Both the position numbers and the translations under genes were made by a program. Positions 7,898 through 17,306 of a stretch of 64,000 nt of DNA are shown here, piece after piece. Numbering within the stretch: the stretch's first letter is position 1; each line of letters begins with the position of its first letter. The notes beneath the pieces are model-generated. The model ran no database searches. It worked only from the letters and a program-made list of their open reading frames with translations, and was not told the origin of the DNA. The DNA is from Bacillus sp. BGMRC 2118. Its GTDB lineage: Bacteria; Bacillota; Bacilli; Bacillales; SA4. Location of the stretch: the NCBI GenBank assembly GCA_008364785.1, contig VTTJ01000012.1, positions 1 through 64,000 of the forward strand, given 5' to 3'.

Positions 7898-9115
7898 ATG
7901 GAGGTTTTTGTAGCTAGGCAACCAATACTTGATACAAATGAAAAACTATACGGCTATGAACTATTATATCGAAATGGAAAAGTTGATTTCTACAATCACT
8001 TTGACGGAGACCATGCCACAATTGACGTATTGGTGAACAGCTTCATTACCATTGGAGTCGATAAAGTTGCTGATCAGAAAAAATGTTTTATTAATTTTAC
8101 AGAAAACCTTTTATTAAAAGGATTTCCCACATACTTTCCAGCTGAATATGTAGTTGTAGAAATACTCGAAAATATAGAACCTACAGAAGAAATTATTCAG
8201 TCTATTAAAGAGTTAAAAAAATTAGGCTATACCATTGCATTAGATGATTTTATTTACGAAGACAAATATATGGAATTTGTTAAATTAGCAGACATTATTA
8301 AAGTCGAATTTCCAAAAGCAACAGCCAATCATCATAAGAAGTTTCTTTCACTATCTAGAGAGTATGGATTTAAATTATTGGCTGAAAAGGTTGAAACTAG
8401 GCAAGAATTTGAATTAGCACATAAAATCGGGTATCATCTCTTCCAAGGTTATTTCTTCAGTAAACCTGTGTTAATAAAAGCAGATGATGTTCCGGTGTAT
8501 TCACACTTCCACTTTGACATCATTCAGGAAATCAATAAGCCTGTTCCCAATATAGATATCGTTACAAATTTAGTGGAAAGAGATGTTGCGTTATCTTATA
8601 AACTATTAAAAGTTATTAATACGGCAGCCTTTGCAATGAAACGGAAAGTCACGTCAATTAAACAGGCTATCGTTTTGTTAGGGTTAACAGAAGTTAGAAA
8701 ATGGGTCAGCATTATTTCATTATCTAGCTTATCAAAGGATGTTCCGAGTCAAGCCATACACTTATCATTAACACGAGCGAAGATGGGTGAGTTTTTATCA
8801 GAATATATAGGTATTCAATCCTCAGAACTATTTATGCTCGGTATGTTTTCCATTATTGATGTGTTATTGCATCGTCCAATGGAAATAGCGATTGAAGGAT
8901 TACCGTTTCCTCAGGAGATGAAAGAAGCACTAACGGGTGAAGAAAATAGTTATAAAGATATACTGTTACTAATGAAATCGTTGGAAACAGCTGAGTGGGA
9001 AGATTTTGCCTTATATTGTGAAAAACTAAAAATAAATGAAGAAACAGCACTGCATTGTTATTCGAGGGCTATGGAATGGTCAAATTATATAGTAGAAATA
9101 ACTGCTGCTGCCTAA
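7898..9115 (+). CDS. EAL-HDOD signalling protein (YuxH-like)
   Basis: The 405-residue protein has an N-terminal EAL-type c-di-GMP phosphodiesterase fold (about 1-200) and a C-terminal HDOD domain (about 200-400). The signature EAL reads ELL (GYELLYR). Several catalytic positions are kept: FINFTE, VVEILE, IALDDF, KVEF, AEKVET and FQGYFFSKP. The loop after DDF is changed (IYED instead of GTG). Family members of this EAL-HDOD type are often inactive binders, so an active enzyme is uncertain. The chosen ATG has AGGAGGA six bases upstream. The chemotaxis receptor follows downstream but is separated by a terminator. Confidence 0.85.
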   Translation: MEVFVARQPILDTNEKLYGYELLYRNGKVDFYNHFDGDHATIDVLVNSFITIGVDKVADQKKCFINFTENLLLKGFPTYFPAEYVVVEILENIEPTEEIIQSIKELKKLGYTIALDDFIYEDKYMEFVKLADIIKVEFPKATANHHKKFLSLSREYGFKLLAEKVETRQEFELAHKIGYHLFQGYFFSKPVLIKADDVPVYSHFHFDIIQEINKPVPNIDIVTNLVERDVALSYKLLKVINTAAFAMKRKVTSIKQAIVLLGLTEVRKWVSIISLSSLSKDVPSQAIHLSLTRAKMGEFLSEYIGIQSSELFMLGMFSIIDVLLHRPMEIAIEGLPFPQEMKEALTGEENSYKDILLLMKSLETAEWEDFALYCEKLKINEETALHCYSRAMEWSNYIVEITAAA

Positions 9116-9124
9116 TACGTTATG

Positions 9125-9158
9125 GACTTTGAGGAAATCTCAAGGTCTATTTTTTTTG
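9125..9158 (+). terminator. intrinsic terminator after the EAL-HDOD gene
   Basis: GACTTTGAG / CTCAAGGTC with loop GAAAT, followed by TATTTTTTTT. Confidence 0.8.
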
Positions 9159-9242
9159 ATATTATATTCATTTTTTCTCTAGAAGAGGGGTAATGCTTGG
9201 TTTTGTGAATTTTAATGTCATAAAAGTTCACTGAAAATAAGT

Positions 9243-9270
9243 TTGACATAAGTTATACAAAAGTTATACA
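9243..9270 (+). promoter_or_regulatory. probable sigma-A promoter for the chemotaxis receptor
   Basis: TTGACA and TATACA are 16 bases apart. The spacer and -10 contain a direct repeat AAGTTATACAA / AAGTTATACAA that could be a regulator site. Confidence 0.55.
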
Positions 9271-9305
9271 ATTCTTGTATATCGTAAGCGAGAGGAACTT
9301 TAAAA

Positions 9306-10835
9306 ATGACTAATAAAAATCTAATTATGTTACTTCTAGCGACCTTCACAGTTGTGCTATCACTCATTACACACTTTCTGCACCGAGGTACAAACTTTTT
9401 AAGTGACTATCTACTAGTAAAGGGGATCGGTGACGTTAGTGGTGGAGATTATGTTTTACTCACCATTTTAATGATTCTACCTATCGTTCTTTTAGCTGTT
9501 GTTTTATATTTGTACAAGCATGATTACCATCATCGATATATCCCACTTTTTATCATGTTGACATTTACGTTTAGCAGTATTTCAATTATTGCAGGTGGTG
9601 ATGGTTTAGTAGAGTACCATTTTTCAATTTTTATGGTCATTGCTTTCATTGCCTATTTTGATTCAATAAGACTTATTATCGTGAGCACGGTTATTTTTGC
9701 TTTGCAGCATCTTGTTGGCTACTTTGTCGTACCTGAACTAATTTGTGGGACAGAGAACTACAGCTTTCAGTTACTCATGATTCATGCTGTATATTTACTA
9801 TTCACAAGTGGGGCAAATATCTTACTTATATTCACAAAAAACAAGAATACGAGAGCATTAGAATCAGAGAATCTACAACATAAAGAAAATACGAAGGAAA
9901 TACTAGAACAACTCATTTCGGCTTCAGCAAATATTCTGCGAACAGTAAAGGAACTCTCAAGCGGATCTAGTGAATCAACTCGTGCAAGCCAGGAAATCAC
10001 GGCCTCCATTCAAGAGTTGGCCATGGGAGCGGAGATACAATTAAGTAAAGCAAACAATAGTGAAGTTGTGTTAAAAGAAATGGTGGAGCAAGTAAAGTTG
10101 ATTTCTGACAGCACTCTTCAGGTAAAAGAAACGTCGTCTATCACAACAAAAGAAGCAACAAACGGTAAACTGAGCATTGAAACTATGTCTAATAAAATGC
10201 ACAACATAGAGAGTACTGTTCAAACAATCTCTCAATTAATTCAAAACCTAAACTTGACTTCTTTGGAAATTAGCAAGATGGTAACATCTATTTCCTCAAT
10301 TTCGGATCAAACAACGATGCTTGCATTAAATGCTTCCATAGAAGCAGCAAGAGCAGGAGAACATGGAAAGGGCTTTGCTGTTGTAGCCGAGGAAGTGAGA
10401 AAACTAGCAAAGATAACAGATCAAACCACAGACAATATTGAAGCACTCATAGGTGATATTAGTCATGAAATGACAACTGTGGTGAATGAGATGGAAAAAG
10501 GATCACATGAAGTGAAAGATGCGATAAACTTCATCCACTCAACAGAAAAAATATTCGAGGGCATATTAAACAGAACAGAGGAAGTTGAAAAACAAATTAA
10601 GGGTATTACCAATTCAACTTCGCATATTCATGAAAAATCTGAACACATTTTCCTTTCAGTCTCTGAAATGACAGGGATTGTGAATCAATCATTAGAAAAC
10701 AGTGAACAAATATCTGCAGCTGCGGAGCAACAATTGGGATCAGTTGAGGCAATTGAGTCAATCACTGAAGAATTAAATTTAATGGCAATGAACTTGGAGG
10801 AACTAGTGTATAAAATTAAGACAGCTGAAGTTTAA
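9306..10835 (+). CDS. methyl-accepting chemotaxis protein without a periplasmic sensor domain
   Basis: The 509-residue protein has about six hydrophobic helices in residues 1-180, then a long coiled-coil signalling domain. The conserved hairpin tip is present: ISSISDQTTMLALNASIEA followed by ARAGEHGKGFAVVAEEVR. There is no large extracellular domain, so the membrane part itself, or a partner, must sense the signal. A C-terminal AEQQLGSVEAI region offers possible Gln/Glu methylation sites. It should couple to CheA and CheW. The start has GAGAGGAAC 8-10 bases upstream. A shared terminator separates it from a convergent gene. Confidence 0.9.
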   Translation: MTNKNLIMLLLATFTVVLSLITHFLHRGTNFLSDYLLVKGIGDVSGGDYVLLTILMILPIVLLAVVLYLYKHDYHHRYIPLFIMLTFTFSSISIIAGGDGLVEYHFSIFMVIAFIAYFDSIRLIIVSTVIFALQHLVGYFVVPELICGTENYSFQLLMIHAVYLLFTSGANILLIFTKNKNTRALESENLQHKENTKEILEQLISASANILRTVKELSSGSSESTRASQEITASIQELAMGAEIQLSKANNSEVVLKEMVEQVKLISDSTLQVKETSSITTKEATNGKLSIETMSNKMHNIESTVQTISQLIQNLNLTSLEISKMVTSISSISDQTTMLALNASIEAARAGEHGKGFAVVAEEVRKLAKITDQTTDNIEALIGDISHEMTTVVNEMEKGSHEVKDAINFIHSTEKIFEGILNRTEEVEKQIKGITNSTSHIHEKSEHIFLSVSEMTGIVNQSLENSEQISAAAEQQLGSVEAIESITEELNLMAMNLEELVYKIKTAEV

Positions 10836-10864
10836 AAAAGGGTGCATATAGTGCGCCCTTTTCC
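10834..10864. terminator. bidirectional terminator between convergent genes
   Basis: AAAAAAGGGTGCA / TGCGCCCTTTT gives a stem with one G-T pair, a T run on the right and an A run on the left. It serves the chemotaxis receptor and the minus-strand gene that stops at 10867. Confidence 0.8.
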
Positions 10865-10866
10865 AC

Positions 10867-11388
10867 TTACTCTTTTTTCTTAATAAACTCTGTCACAGCC
10901 TCTCTATTCTCCCCATTTCCAACTTCCGTTACTTCAAAATAGTCCTTTGACTTGTAACCATTTACTTCAATATCCAAATCATGAAAAAGTCTATGTAAAT
11001 ACAACACAGCTTGTTTATCTTTTTCTCCATTCTCAATAAGTGTGGATAGCTGCTTAATAGTTGTGTAATCTGACTGAAGCGAAGGGCTTAGCTCTGTGTT
11101 TGACAGAAAGTCCATTATTCCGCTTGCATTTTCTTTCTGTTTTTTCCATTGCAGGGAATTAATTTCTCCCCATCCTGTCGTCTTGTTATAGAAGTCATGT
11201 TGATTGGATATAAACTCTTTTTCCTCTGAATGAATCGTTGCTACTGTCTCTATATTACTTTTTGGTTTAACAGGATTCTCTTTTTGATTAAACAGAGTAA
11301 AAGCTTCATCCGTTTGTATAAGGATAAATCCACCAATGATTACAACAAGTATAATTCCTAGAAGGGCATACGCCGTTCGTTTATTCAT
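10867..11388 (-). CDS. membrane-anchored protein, DUF6241-like
   Basis: The 173-residue protein has one N-terminal membrane anchor (about residues 7-26) and an outside domain. The segment around residues 70-140 (EKEFISNQHDFYNKTTGWGE, then AVLYLHRLFHDLDIEVNGY) resembles the DUF6241 family of bacilli, a group of unknown role; the family call rests on memory of the pattern and is moderate. AAGGGAG lies nine bases upstream of the ATG. It is divergent from the alanyl-tRNA editing gene. Confidence 0.6.
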   Translation of the reverse strand: MNKRTAYALLGIILVVIIGGFILIQTDEAFTLFNQKENPVKPKSNIETVATIHSEEKEFISNQHDFYNKTTGWGEINSLQWKKQKENASGIMDFLSNTELSPSLQSDYTTIKQLSTLIENGEKDKQAVLYLHRLFHDLDIEVNGYKSKDYFEVTEVGNGENREAVTEFIKKKE

Positions 11389-11567
11389 TATTTCACTCCC
11401 TTTTATCTAGCTAGAGCTCAATAGTTGAACTATCCTATATATTTGCGCTAGAAATCGCATAGCAGAGTACAAAATACAGATGAAATCAAGTAAACTAAAA
11501 TTAACAGATAATACTAGTAAATTGAATAAGTATACAAAAATGAATATACGTTAGGAGAGTAACATTC

Positions 11568-12776
11568 ATGACTACTAAATTGTATTATGATGATGCCTAT
11601 AAGACTTCTTTTGTCAGTCAACTTGTTAAACAAGAAAGGGATGAACAAGGGAGAAGATACATTACATTAGAAGAAACGGCCTTTTATCCAACTGGTGGAG
11701 GACAACCCTTTGATACAGGAACAGTAAATGGCGTAATGGTACTAGACGCTATGGAAGTGGATGGAGAAATCCGTCATTTTGTAGCTGAAGAAATACAGGG
11801 TACTCAAGTAGAGGGGAAGATCAATTGGAAGCGTCGATTTGATCATATGCAGCAGCATGCAGGTCAGCATATATTATCTGCATCGTTCGCACTGAAATAT
11901 GGATTTGAAACGGTCAGTTTTCACCTAGGACAGGAAACGTTAACCATTGATATAAAGACAGAGCAACTTACTGAGGAACAGGCATTACTAGTAGAAGAAT
12001 TGGCAAATCAAATCATTCTAGAAAATCGCCCTATTGAAACAAAATGGGTAACAGAAAAAGAGGGAATGCAGTATCCATTGCGAAAAAAGCTGGCGGTTAC
12101 AGATAATGTGAGATTAGTAATTATTCCAGATTTTGACTATAACGGCTGTGGAGGTACGCATCCAACCACAACTGGACAAGTGAGTAGCATTAAAATCCTC
12201 GGATGGGAGAAGCAAAAGAAAAATACAACAAGGGTTGAATTTGTCTGTGGAGACCGTGTACGTAAACAATTACACAACAAAAATAAAGTAGTAACTGAAG
12301 TTGGAAGAATAGTAAGTGCCCCTGAACAAGAAATAACTACAGCTGTGCAACGTTTAATCGAACAAGGAAAATCTATGGAAAAAACAATAGAGGATCTGCG
12401 TGAAAAGCTCTTGCAAGTCGAAGCACAAAATCTTCTAATCAGTCAAAAAGATGGATACCTGGGTGTAGTTCTGCAAAATCGAACGATGCAGGATCTACAA
12501 AAGTTAGCGCGTATTGTCACAAGTATTGATGAACATATCGTTTTCGTTCTTGTTACTGAAAATGATAAGAAACAGCAAATTGTTGTAGCACGTGGAAAAT
12601 TAGCACCAGGCAGTATGAAAACGCTCATCCAAGATGTTCTATCAGTTATTAATGGAAAAGGTGGCGGAAATGATTTGTTGGCACAAGGGGGCGGGGAAGC
12701 GGGTACCGTTACAAATGAAGAATTATTGTGGGTGGCACTCGATAAAGCAAAATCTCTTGAACTAGGTAATAACTAA
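11568..12776 (+). CDS. free-standing alanyl-tRNA editing protein (long AlaX type)
   Basis: The 402-residue protein resembles the editing half of alanyl-tRNA synthetase, without the aminoacylation core. It should hydrolyse Ser-tRNA(Ala) or Gly-tRNA(Ala). The zinc-binding editing site is visible as HMQQHAGQH (HxxxH) and CGGTHP (CxxxH). Residues 1-90 form the beta-barrel subdomain with TAFYPTGGGQP. A coiled coil near residues 255-290 leads into a DHHA1-like C-terminal domain with glycine-rich GKGGGNDLLAQGGG. Its stop codon shares one base with the next start, so translation is probably coupled. Confidence 0.9.
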   Translation: MTTKLYYDDAYKTSFVSQLVKQERDEQGRRYITLEETAFYPTGGGQPFDTGTVNGVMVLDAMEVDGEIRHFVAEEIQGTQVEGKINWKRRFDHMQQHAGQHILSASFALKYGFETVSFHLGQETLTIDIKTEQLTEEQALLVEELANQIILENRPIETKWVTEKEGMQYPLRKKLAVTDNVRLVIIPDFDYNGCGGTHPTTTGQVSSIKILGWEKQKKNTTRVEFVCGDRVRKQLHNKNKVVTEVGRIVSAPEQEITTAVQRLIEQGKSMEKTIEDLREKLLQVEAQNLLISQKDGYLGVVLQNRTMQDLQKLARIVTSIDEHIVFVLVTENDKKQQIVVARGKLAPGSMKTLIQDVLSVINGKGGGNDLLAQGGGEAGTVTNEELLWVALDKAKSLELGNN

Positions 12777-13249
12777 TGCCCACTATTTATCATGAAATAG
12801 TCATTAATGCGCCCATAACCACTTGCTTTGACTTAAGCAGGGATGTTACTGTCCATACACAAACAGTTGCTCATACGAAAGAAAAAATAATAAGTCATCA
12901 TCCTTCACCATTATTAGAAAAAGGTGACATTGTTACATTTGAAGCTATTCACTTTTGCATTAGACAAAAACTAACGGCTAAAGTTATTCAAATGGAAAAG
13001 CCCTATTCTTTTACAGATGAGATGATAAAGGGTGCATTCAAATCACTCCGTCATATACATGAGTTCAAGCAAGTGGAGACAGGTACCTTAATGATTGATA
13101 AGCTTACCTTTGAGTCACCGTTAGGTAAAGTAGGAGACATCGCAAATGTGCTGTTTTTAGAAAAATATATGGAGAAGTTTATTGCATACCGTGCCAGAAA
13201 GTTAAAAAAGATGGCTGAGAATAATTCAACGGATAGGGGGATGACATGA
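12776..13249 (+). CDS. SRPBCC/START-like ligand-binding protein
   Basis: The 157-residue protein has the helix-grip pattern of SRPBCC proteins: IVINAPITTCFDLSRDVTVH at the N terminus and a long C-terminal helix (KYMEKFIAYRARKLKKMA). These bind hydrophobic ligands or act as cyclases; the ligand is unknown. The start overlaps the stop of the tRNA-editing gene by one base, and its own stop overlaps the next start by ATGA-type coupling (ATGACATGA at 13241-13249). The three genes form an operon. Confidence 0.75.
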   Translation: MPTIYHEIVINAPITTCFDLSRDVTVHTQTVAHTKEKIISHHPSPLLEKGDIVTFEAIHFCIRQKLTAKVIQMEKPYSFTDEMIKGAFKSLRHIHEFKQVETGTLMIDKLTFESPLGKVGDIANVLFLEKYMEKFIAYRARKLKKMAENNSTDRGMT

Positions 13250-14855
13250 CTTTTCTAAAAATATTTATTTTTATCATTCTTGTTGTACCTGTTTTATCAA
13301 TTTCAATCTTTGCTACGAGTCTCTATACTTCAGAAAAAACATTTACCTGGATTTATTTCGGTCTTATTTTATAAGTTTATTGTTATTGGTTTTAGGTATT
13401 ATAGGATCCACTAAGAATAAAATGGTCAAAAATACGTTAGCCATCACTTCATCTATAAGTATAATCACGATTGCATCGATTGTTTTATTTTCTACTATTA
13501 TTATTTATAGTGCAGAGCGAGTCAGGACTGGCACAGAGACTGTACATTTGAGTAGAATTGAAAAGGTAGACTGGTACAAGAATATTTATGTAAATATTAC
13601 GAACCAGGAATATGACCTGGATAATCTAAGCAAGAGAAAGGTTCATAATATAACATTCTATTACGAAAAAGACTTTAATCCTGATTCTGTCATTCAGCTA
13701 ACTATAGATACAATCAAAGAATACGAAGATGAACTAGCTTCCCTATTTCCAAATAGCGATGCGCTTCCGGTAAGTTTTATTATATACAATGATTATTATA
13801 AAATGGCATCACATTACGAAATGAGGGAAGGGAAGGTAGGAGGATTTTATGATCCGAGCAACCAAACCATTCACTTTGAAGTTCCAAACGATTCAACATT
13901 TGATATACAGGACATTAAAGGGACAATTATTCATGAATATGTTCATCATATGTATCAATCTTATAAGAAACAAAACAGTCTTCAAGGAGTAGAGCCGATT
14001 TGGTTTGTTGAAGGAATAGCGGCATACATGGAAAAAAAGAATACCATTACATATGCAGAAGAATTCAATGATATAGAATTCGTTAGTTTTACACAGTTAG
14101 ATGCAATGAAAAAATGGGACCGTCACTTACAAGAGAACTATTCTCCTTACTTACAAAGCCAACTATTTATTCATTATATGATTGCTGATCATGGTACTGA
14201 AAGTGTATCTGCTATTCTATTAAACGCAGATCATTTTAATTTTGATAAGTCATTTGAAGAGACAATGGGTTCGCCTATTGAAGAGTATGAAACATCGTTT
14301 TTGGACGAATTAAGAAAAGTGGAATCCAAAATTGATGCTCTTCCAAAATTAATGTACCAAGAAAATAAACAAGAAGAAGCATTAAAGTCCTTATTAGAGG
14401 TTGTAACTATTGCTCCCAATCATAATATTGCCAATCATAACATTGCGAATGTCTATCAAGAACTTGGTAATTATGAACAAGCTCTAAGATATAGGGAGAA
14501 CGTAGTCAACTTGGACATTGAGCACGCCCCTTCCTATTCGTACCTAGCTGAAACACTCCTTTTCTTTGATATTGATAAGGCCCTCAAGGCAGAAATGACA
14601 GGCTTTAAATATGCTACAAAGGATTCGCAAAGTAACCTAAGCTTCCATGAAGACAGAGTAAACGATTTAAAGTATATTCAAGAAAATATCGATAATGGAA
14701 ATCCTTTTAAGGGCTATATCGCACTAGTAAAAGAAGGAAATAGCTGGATGTTAAACGAAAGAAATAAGAGGGATCTAATCTCAAAGGTTTTAGATGAGTA
14801 TCCAAACATTGAATCAAAAGAGCGGGAGCAGCTAATAGTGTTACTTAATGAGTAA
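13246..14855 (+). pseudogene. frameshifted membrane zinc-metallopeptidase (peptidase MA-like) with TPR tail
   Basis: Reading from the coupled ATG at 13246 gives a 42-codon hydrophobic peptide that ends at TAA (13372-13374). A long frame, open from about 13377 to 14855, continues the same protein after a one-base shift. Adding one base in the run ATTTTATAAG joins them into a continuous second membrane helix. The body has the gluzincin motif IIHEYVHH with a downstream glutamate in WFVEGIAAYMEKK, typical of a zinc peptidase, then TPR-like helices (about residues 340-420 of the long frame). It may be a real frameshift, a sequencing error in a homopolymer, or a downstream start at TTG 13380. The catalytic part is intact. 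Confidence 0.7.
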
Positions 14856-14891
14856 GTATTTTGCCAGAAGTAAAATAGTATACCAATTAAC

Positions 14892-14928
14892 AGCGTGAAT
14901 TCAGACAATCTGATTCACGCTTTTTTTA
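14892..14928 (+). terminator. intrinsic terminator of the tRNA-editing/SRPBCC/peptidase operon
   Basis: AGCGTGAATTCAGA / TCTGATTCACGCT is followed by TTTTTTT. Confidence 0.9.
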
Positions 14929-14978
14929 TATTGGATACTTAGGCACCAAGTTTACCTGAGACAATACGAGGTGCTGTC

Positions 14979-15737
14979 TTACGCTGAGTTTTTTGCATTG
15001 CTATTTCTTTTAAATTGCTTCGGGGTGATACCGATGTATTTCTTAAAAAGGCTGGTGTAATAACTTTGATTACAATATCCGAGTAACAAAGAGATATCAA
15101 GAAGAGTCGCCCCTGTATGAAGTAAGAAATACTTCGACTCTTCAATTTTTTTCCGGTTGATATATTCTTTTATGGATACGCCAACTTTTTTTCGAAATAA
15201 GGTAGAAAGGTAATTAGGGCTGACTTGTATTTCTTCTGCGATACTTTCTAACGTTAAAGGCTGAAAGAGGTTTTGCTGGATATATTCGATTGAACGGTCA
15301 ATGATCTCATTTTGAAAAGGCTTTTGCCCATAATCAATAATTGACTGTATAAAAGTTTGCACCATTTCGTATTCTACTTGATGAAGCATTTTTTTATCTG
15401 ACACCTTTTCGATATGCCTGATTAATACATCACTTAAATCATAGGCCGTCTCCGGTGCCACTCCTGCTTTGATCGTTTCGCGAGTGAGAAGGGTACATAA
15501 GCAGATAAGAGAATTTTTTAATGAGCGCAAGGGTTCATATGCCAGCGTAGCTCGGTCTAGTTTATTAATTTCATTAAGAATTTGATTGGCCTTTGTTAGA
15601 TTTGCATTACGAACCCAATGCAATAACTCTTGCTCAAGCTGATAGGATGGATGAACAAAAAATGACTTATCTTTTTCAATTTTAGCTTGTGTAAACTGTT
15701 TTATTAACTCTTGTTGAATAGAAGACAATCTTTGCAT
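14979..15737 (-). CDS. AraC-family regulator of the disaccharide locus
   Basis: The 252-residue protein has a C-terminal AraC DNA-binding domain (about 148-248) with two helix-turn-helix units: LTLESIAEEIQVSPNYLSTL and LDISLLLGYCNQSYYTSLFK, ending with the signature GITPKQFKR. The N-terminal 140 residues are helical and lack a cupin, like regulators linked to YesN-type sensing. It is divergent from the sugar transport operon and most likely controls it. The intergenic space holds an imperfect palindrome with GTAAG / CTTAC arms at 15763-15786 that could be an operator. The start has only a weak GTGG ribosome site. Confidence 0.85.
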   Translation of the reverse strand: MQRLSSIQQELIKQFTQAKIEKDKSFFVHPSYQLEQELLHWVRNANLTKANQILNEINKLDRATLAYEPLRSLKNSLICLCTLLTRETIKAGVAPETAYDLSDVLIRHIEKVSDKKMLHQVEYEMVQTFIQSIIDYGQKPFQNEIIDRSIEYIQQNLFQPLTLESIAEEIQVSPNYLSTLFRKKVGVSIKEYINRKKIEESKYFLLHTGATLLDISLLLGYCNQSYYTSLFKKYIGITPKQFKRNSNAKNSA

Positions 15738-15807
15738 GTAACAATCACCACTTTTTGTGAAAGTAAGTTTTTAATAAAAATCTTACATTTTTAATATAAT
15801 TATATGG

Positions 15808-15821
15808 TGTAAGCACTTACA
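15808..15821. promoter_or_regulatory. candidate cre (CcpA) site
   Basis: TGTAAGCACTTACA matches the catabolite-responsive element consensus TGWAANCGNTNWCA except at the central G. It lies just after a -10-like TATAAT (15795-15800), where binding would block transcription of the sugar operon. Carbon catabolite repression is expected for such a locus. Confidence 0.55.
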
Positions 15822-15853
15822 ATTCAATTAATAACTCTAAGGAGGTAAAAGCA

Positions 15854-17119
15854 ATGAAAAGTTGGAAATCAAAACTTGTATCATTCTCTCTTATGTCGAC
15901 ACTTTTATTAGCAGGTTGTGGCGGTGGAGATGGTGAAGATGCAAAAGGAACTGAAGACAAAGGTACAGATAAGGGTGCAGGTGAAGAAGTAGTTATTAAA
16001 TTTGGTGCACAAAATGACAGTACTCCTGCAACACAGGCACTAATCGATGGATTCAACGAAAGCCAAGATAAGTACAAGGTTGAGTGGGAAGCCTTAACAA
16101 ATGACTCTGCACAAATGCATGACCAATTACTTAATTCATTATCAAGTGGTTCAAGTGATTATGACGTCATTTCAATGGACGTTGTATGGGCTGGTGAATT
16201 TGCAGGCGCTGGATTCCTAGAACCAATTGACACTCGTTTAGCTGATGCTGGGTTAAAGAAAGATCAATTTAACGCTGGTTCAATGACATCCGGTAACTAT
16301 AAAGGGAAGCAATACACACTTCCGTTCTTTCCGGACTTGGGTCTCCTTTACTATCGTAAAGATATTGTAAGTCCTGAAGATGCTGCTAAGTTAGACAGCG
16401 GTGATTACACATATGATGATCTATACACAATGGCTGAAAAGTATACAGGTCAAGCTAACACAAAATACGGATTTCTGTATCAATCGAAGCAATATGAAGG
16501 TTTAACAGTTAACGTAACCGAATTCTCGAATTCATATGGTGATGTTAAGTCTGGTTTAGAAACGATGTATAAATTCACAAATGCAGCATTCTCACCAAAA
16601 GATATACTAAACTTCATGGAAGGTGAGACAGCGACAAACTTTACACAAGGAAATGCTGTTTTCGCTCGTAACTGGCCATATCAATTCGGTATGATTAAAG
16701 GTCAAGAAGAAGGCGTAACGGTAAAGGTTGACCAAGTAGGTATCGCTCCACTTCCAAACGGTGGTTCTGTAGGAGGATGGTTACTAGGAGTTAATAAAAA
16801 CTCTAAAAATATTGAAGGTGCATGGGAATTCATCCAATATGCTGCGGGTGAAGAAGGACAAAAAATCATGTCTACACAAGGTGGTTACCTACCAGGATTT
16901 AATGCTCTATTAGAGGATGAAGAAGTAAAAGCGGCAAATGAAATGCTTTCTTATCCTGGATTCCAAAAGGCACTATCCACAACGATTGCACGCCCAGTTT
17001 CTCCTGAGTACAACAAAGTATCTGATACCATTCAAGTTCAAGCACATAAATATTTGAGCTCAGGTAATGGTGTAGATGAAGCAGCAACAGCAATTACAGA
17101 TGCTGCGAAATCGGAGTAG
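15854..17119 (+). CDS. ABC transporter sugar-binding lipoprotein
   Basis: This 421-residue extracytoplasmic solute receptor has a lipobox (LLAGC, Cys22), then an acidic glycine/lysine linker. The family-1 binding-protein fold follows, with IKFGAQNDSTPATQALIDGF near residue 48 and YTLPFFPDLGLLYYRKD in the middle, typical of maltose/trehalose-type receptors. It would deliver a disaccharide to the two permeases downstream. AAGGAGG lies eight bases before the ATG. A strong hairpin follows it within the operon, probably giving more receptor than permease. Confidence 0.9.
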   Translation: MKSWKSKLVSFSLMSTLLLAGCGGGDGEDAKGTEDKGTDKGAGEEVVIKFGAQNDSTPATQALIDGFNESQDKYKVEWEALTNDSAQMHDQLLNSLSSGSSDYDVISMDVVWAGEFAGAGFLEPIDTRLADAGLKKDQFNAGSMTSGNYKGKQYTLPFFPDLGLLYYRKDIVSPEDAAKLDSGDYTYDDLYTMAEKYTGQANTKYGFLYQSKQYEGLTVNVTEFSNSYGDVKSGLETMYKFTNAAFSPKDILNFMEGETATNFTQGNAVFARNWPYQFGMIKGQEEGVTVKVDQVGIAPLPNGGSVGGWLLGVNKNSKNIEGAWEFIQYAAGEEGQKIMSTQGGYLPGFNALLEDEEVKAANEMLSYPGFQKALSTTIARPVSPEYNKVSDTIQVQAHKYLSSGNGVDEAATAITDAAKSE

Positions 17120-17140
17120 AATCCATAAGGGATTACCCTT

Positions 17141-17180
17141 AAAACTCCTTATGACTTCTGTTCATAAGGAGTTTTCTTTT
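17141..17180 (+). terminator. intra-operon hairpin/partial terminator after the binding protein
   Basis: AAAACTCCTTATGA / TCATAAGGAGTTTT is a perfect 14-bp stem followed by CTTTT. It lies in the 187-base gap between receptor and permease genes and likely stabilises the 5' mRNA and reduces read-through. Confidence 0.8.
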
Positions 17181-17306
17181 ATATGTGAGATGAAGGGTTC
17201 CTAGGACTACTCGGGCAACATAATTTGAAGTCTTTCTACTCATCCTAAGAGGTAGAAAAACACATTCTAAAAAATATTTAAATCATTTCAAGGAGAGGGT
17301 GATAGC

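Noticed and set aside
13246..13374. Second candidate selenoprotein or readthrough gene
   Set aside because: The stop is TAA, not TGA, and the downstream coding frame differs, so a frameshift is the right description.
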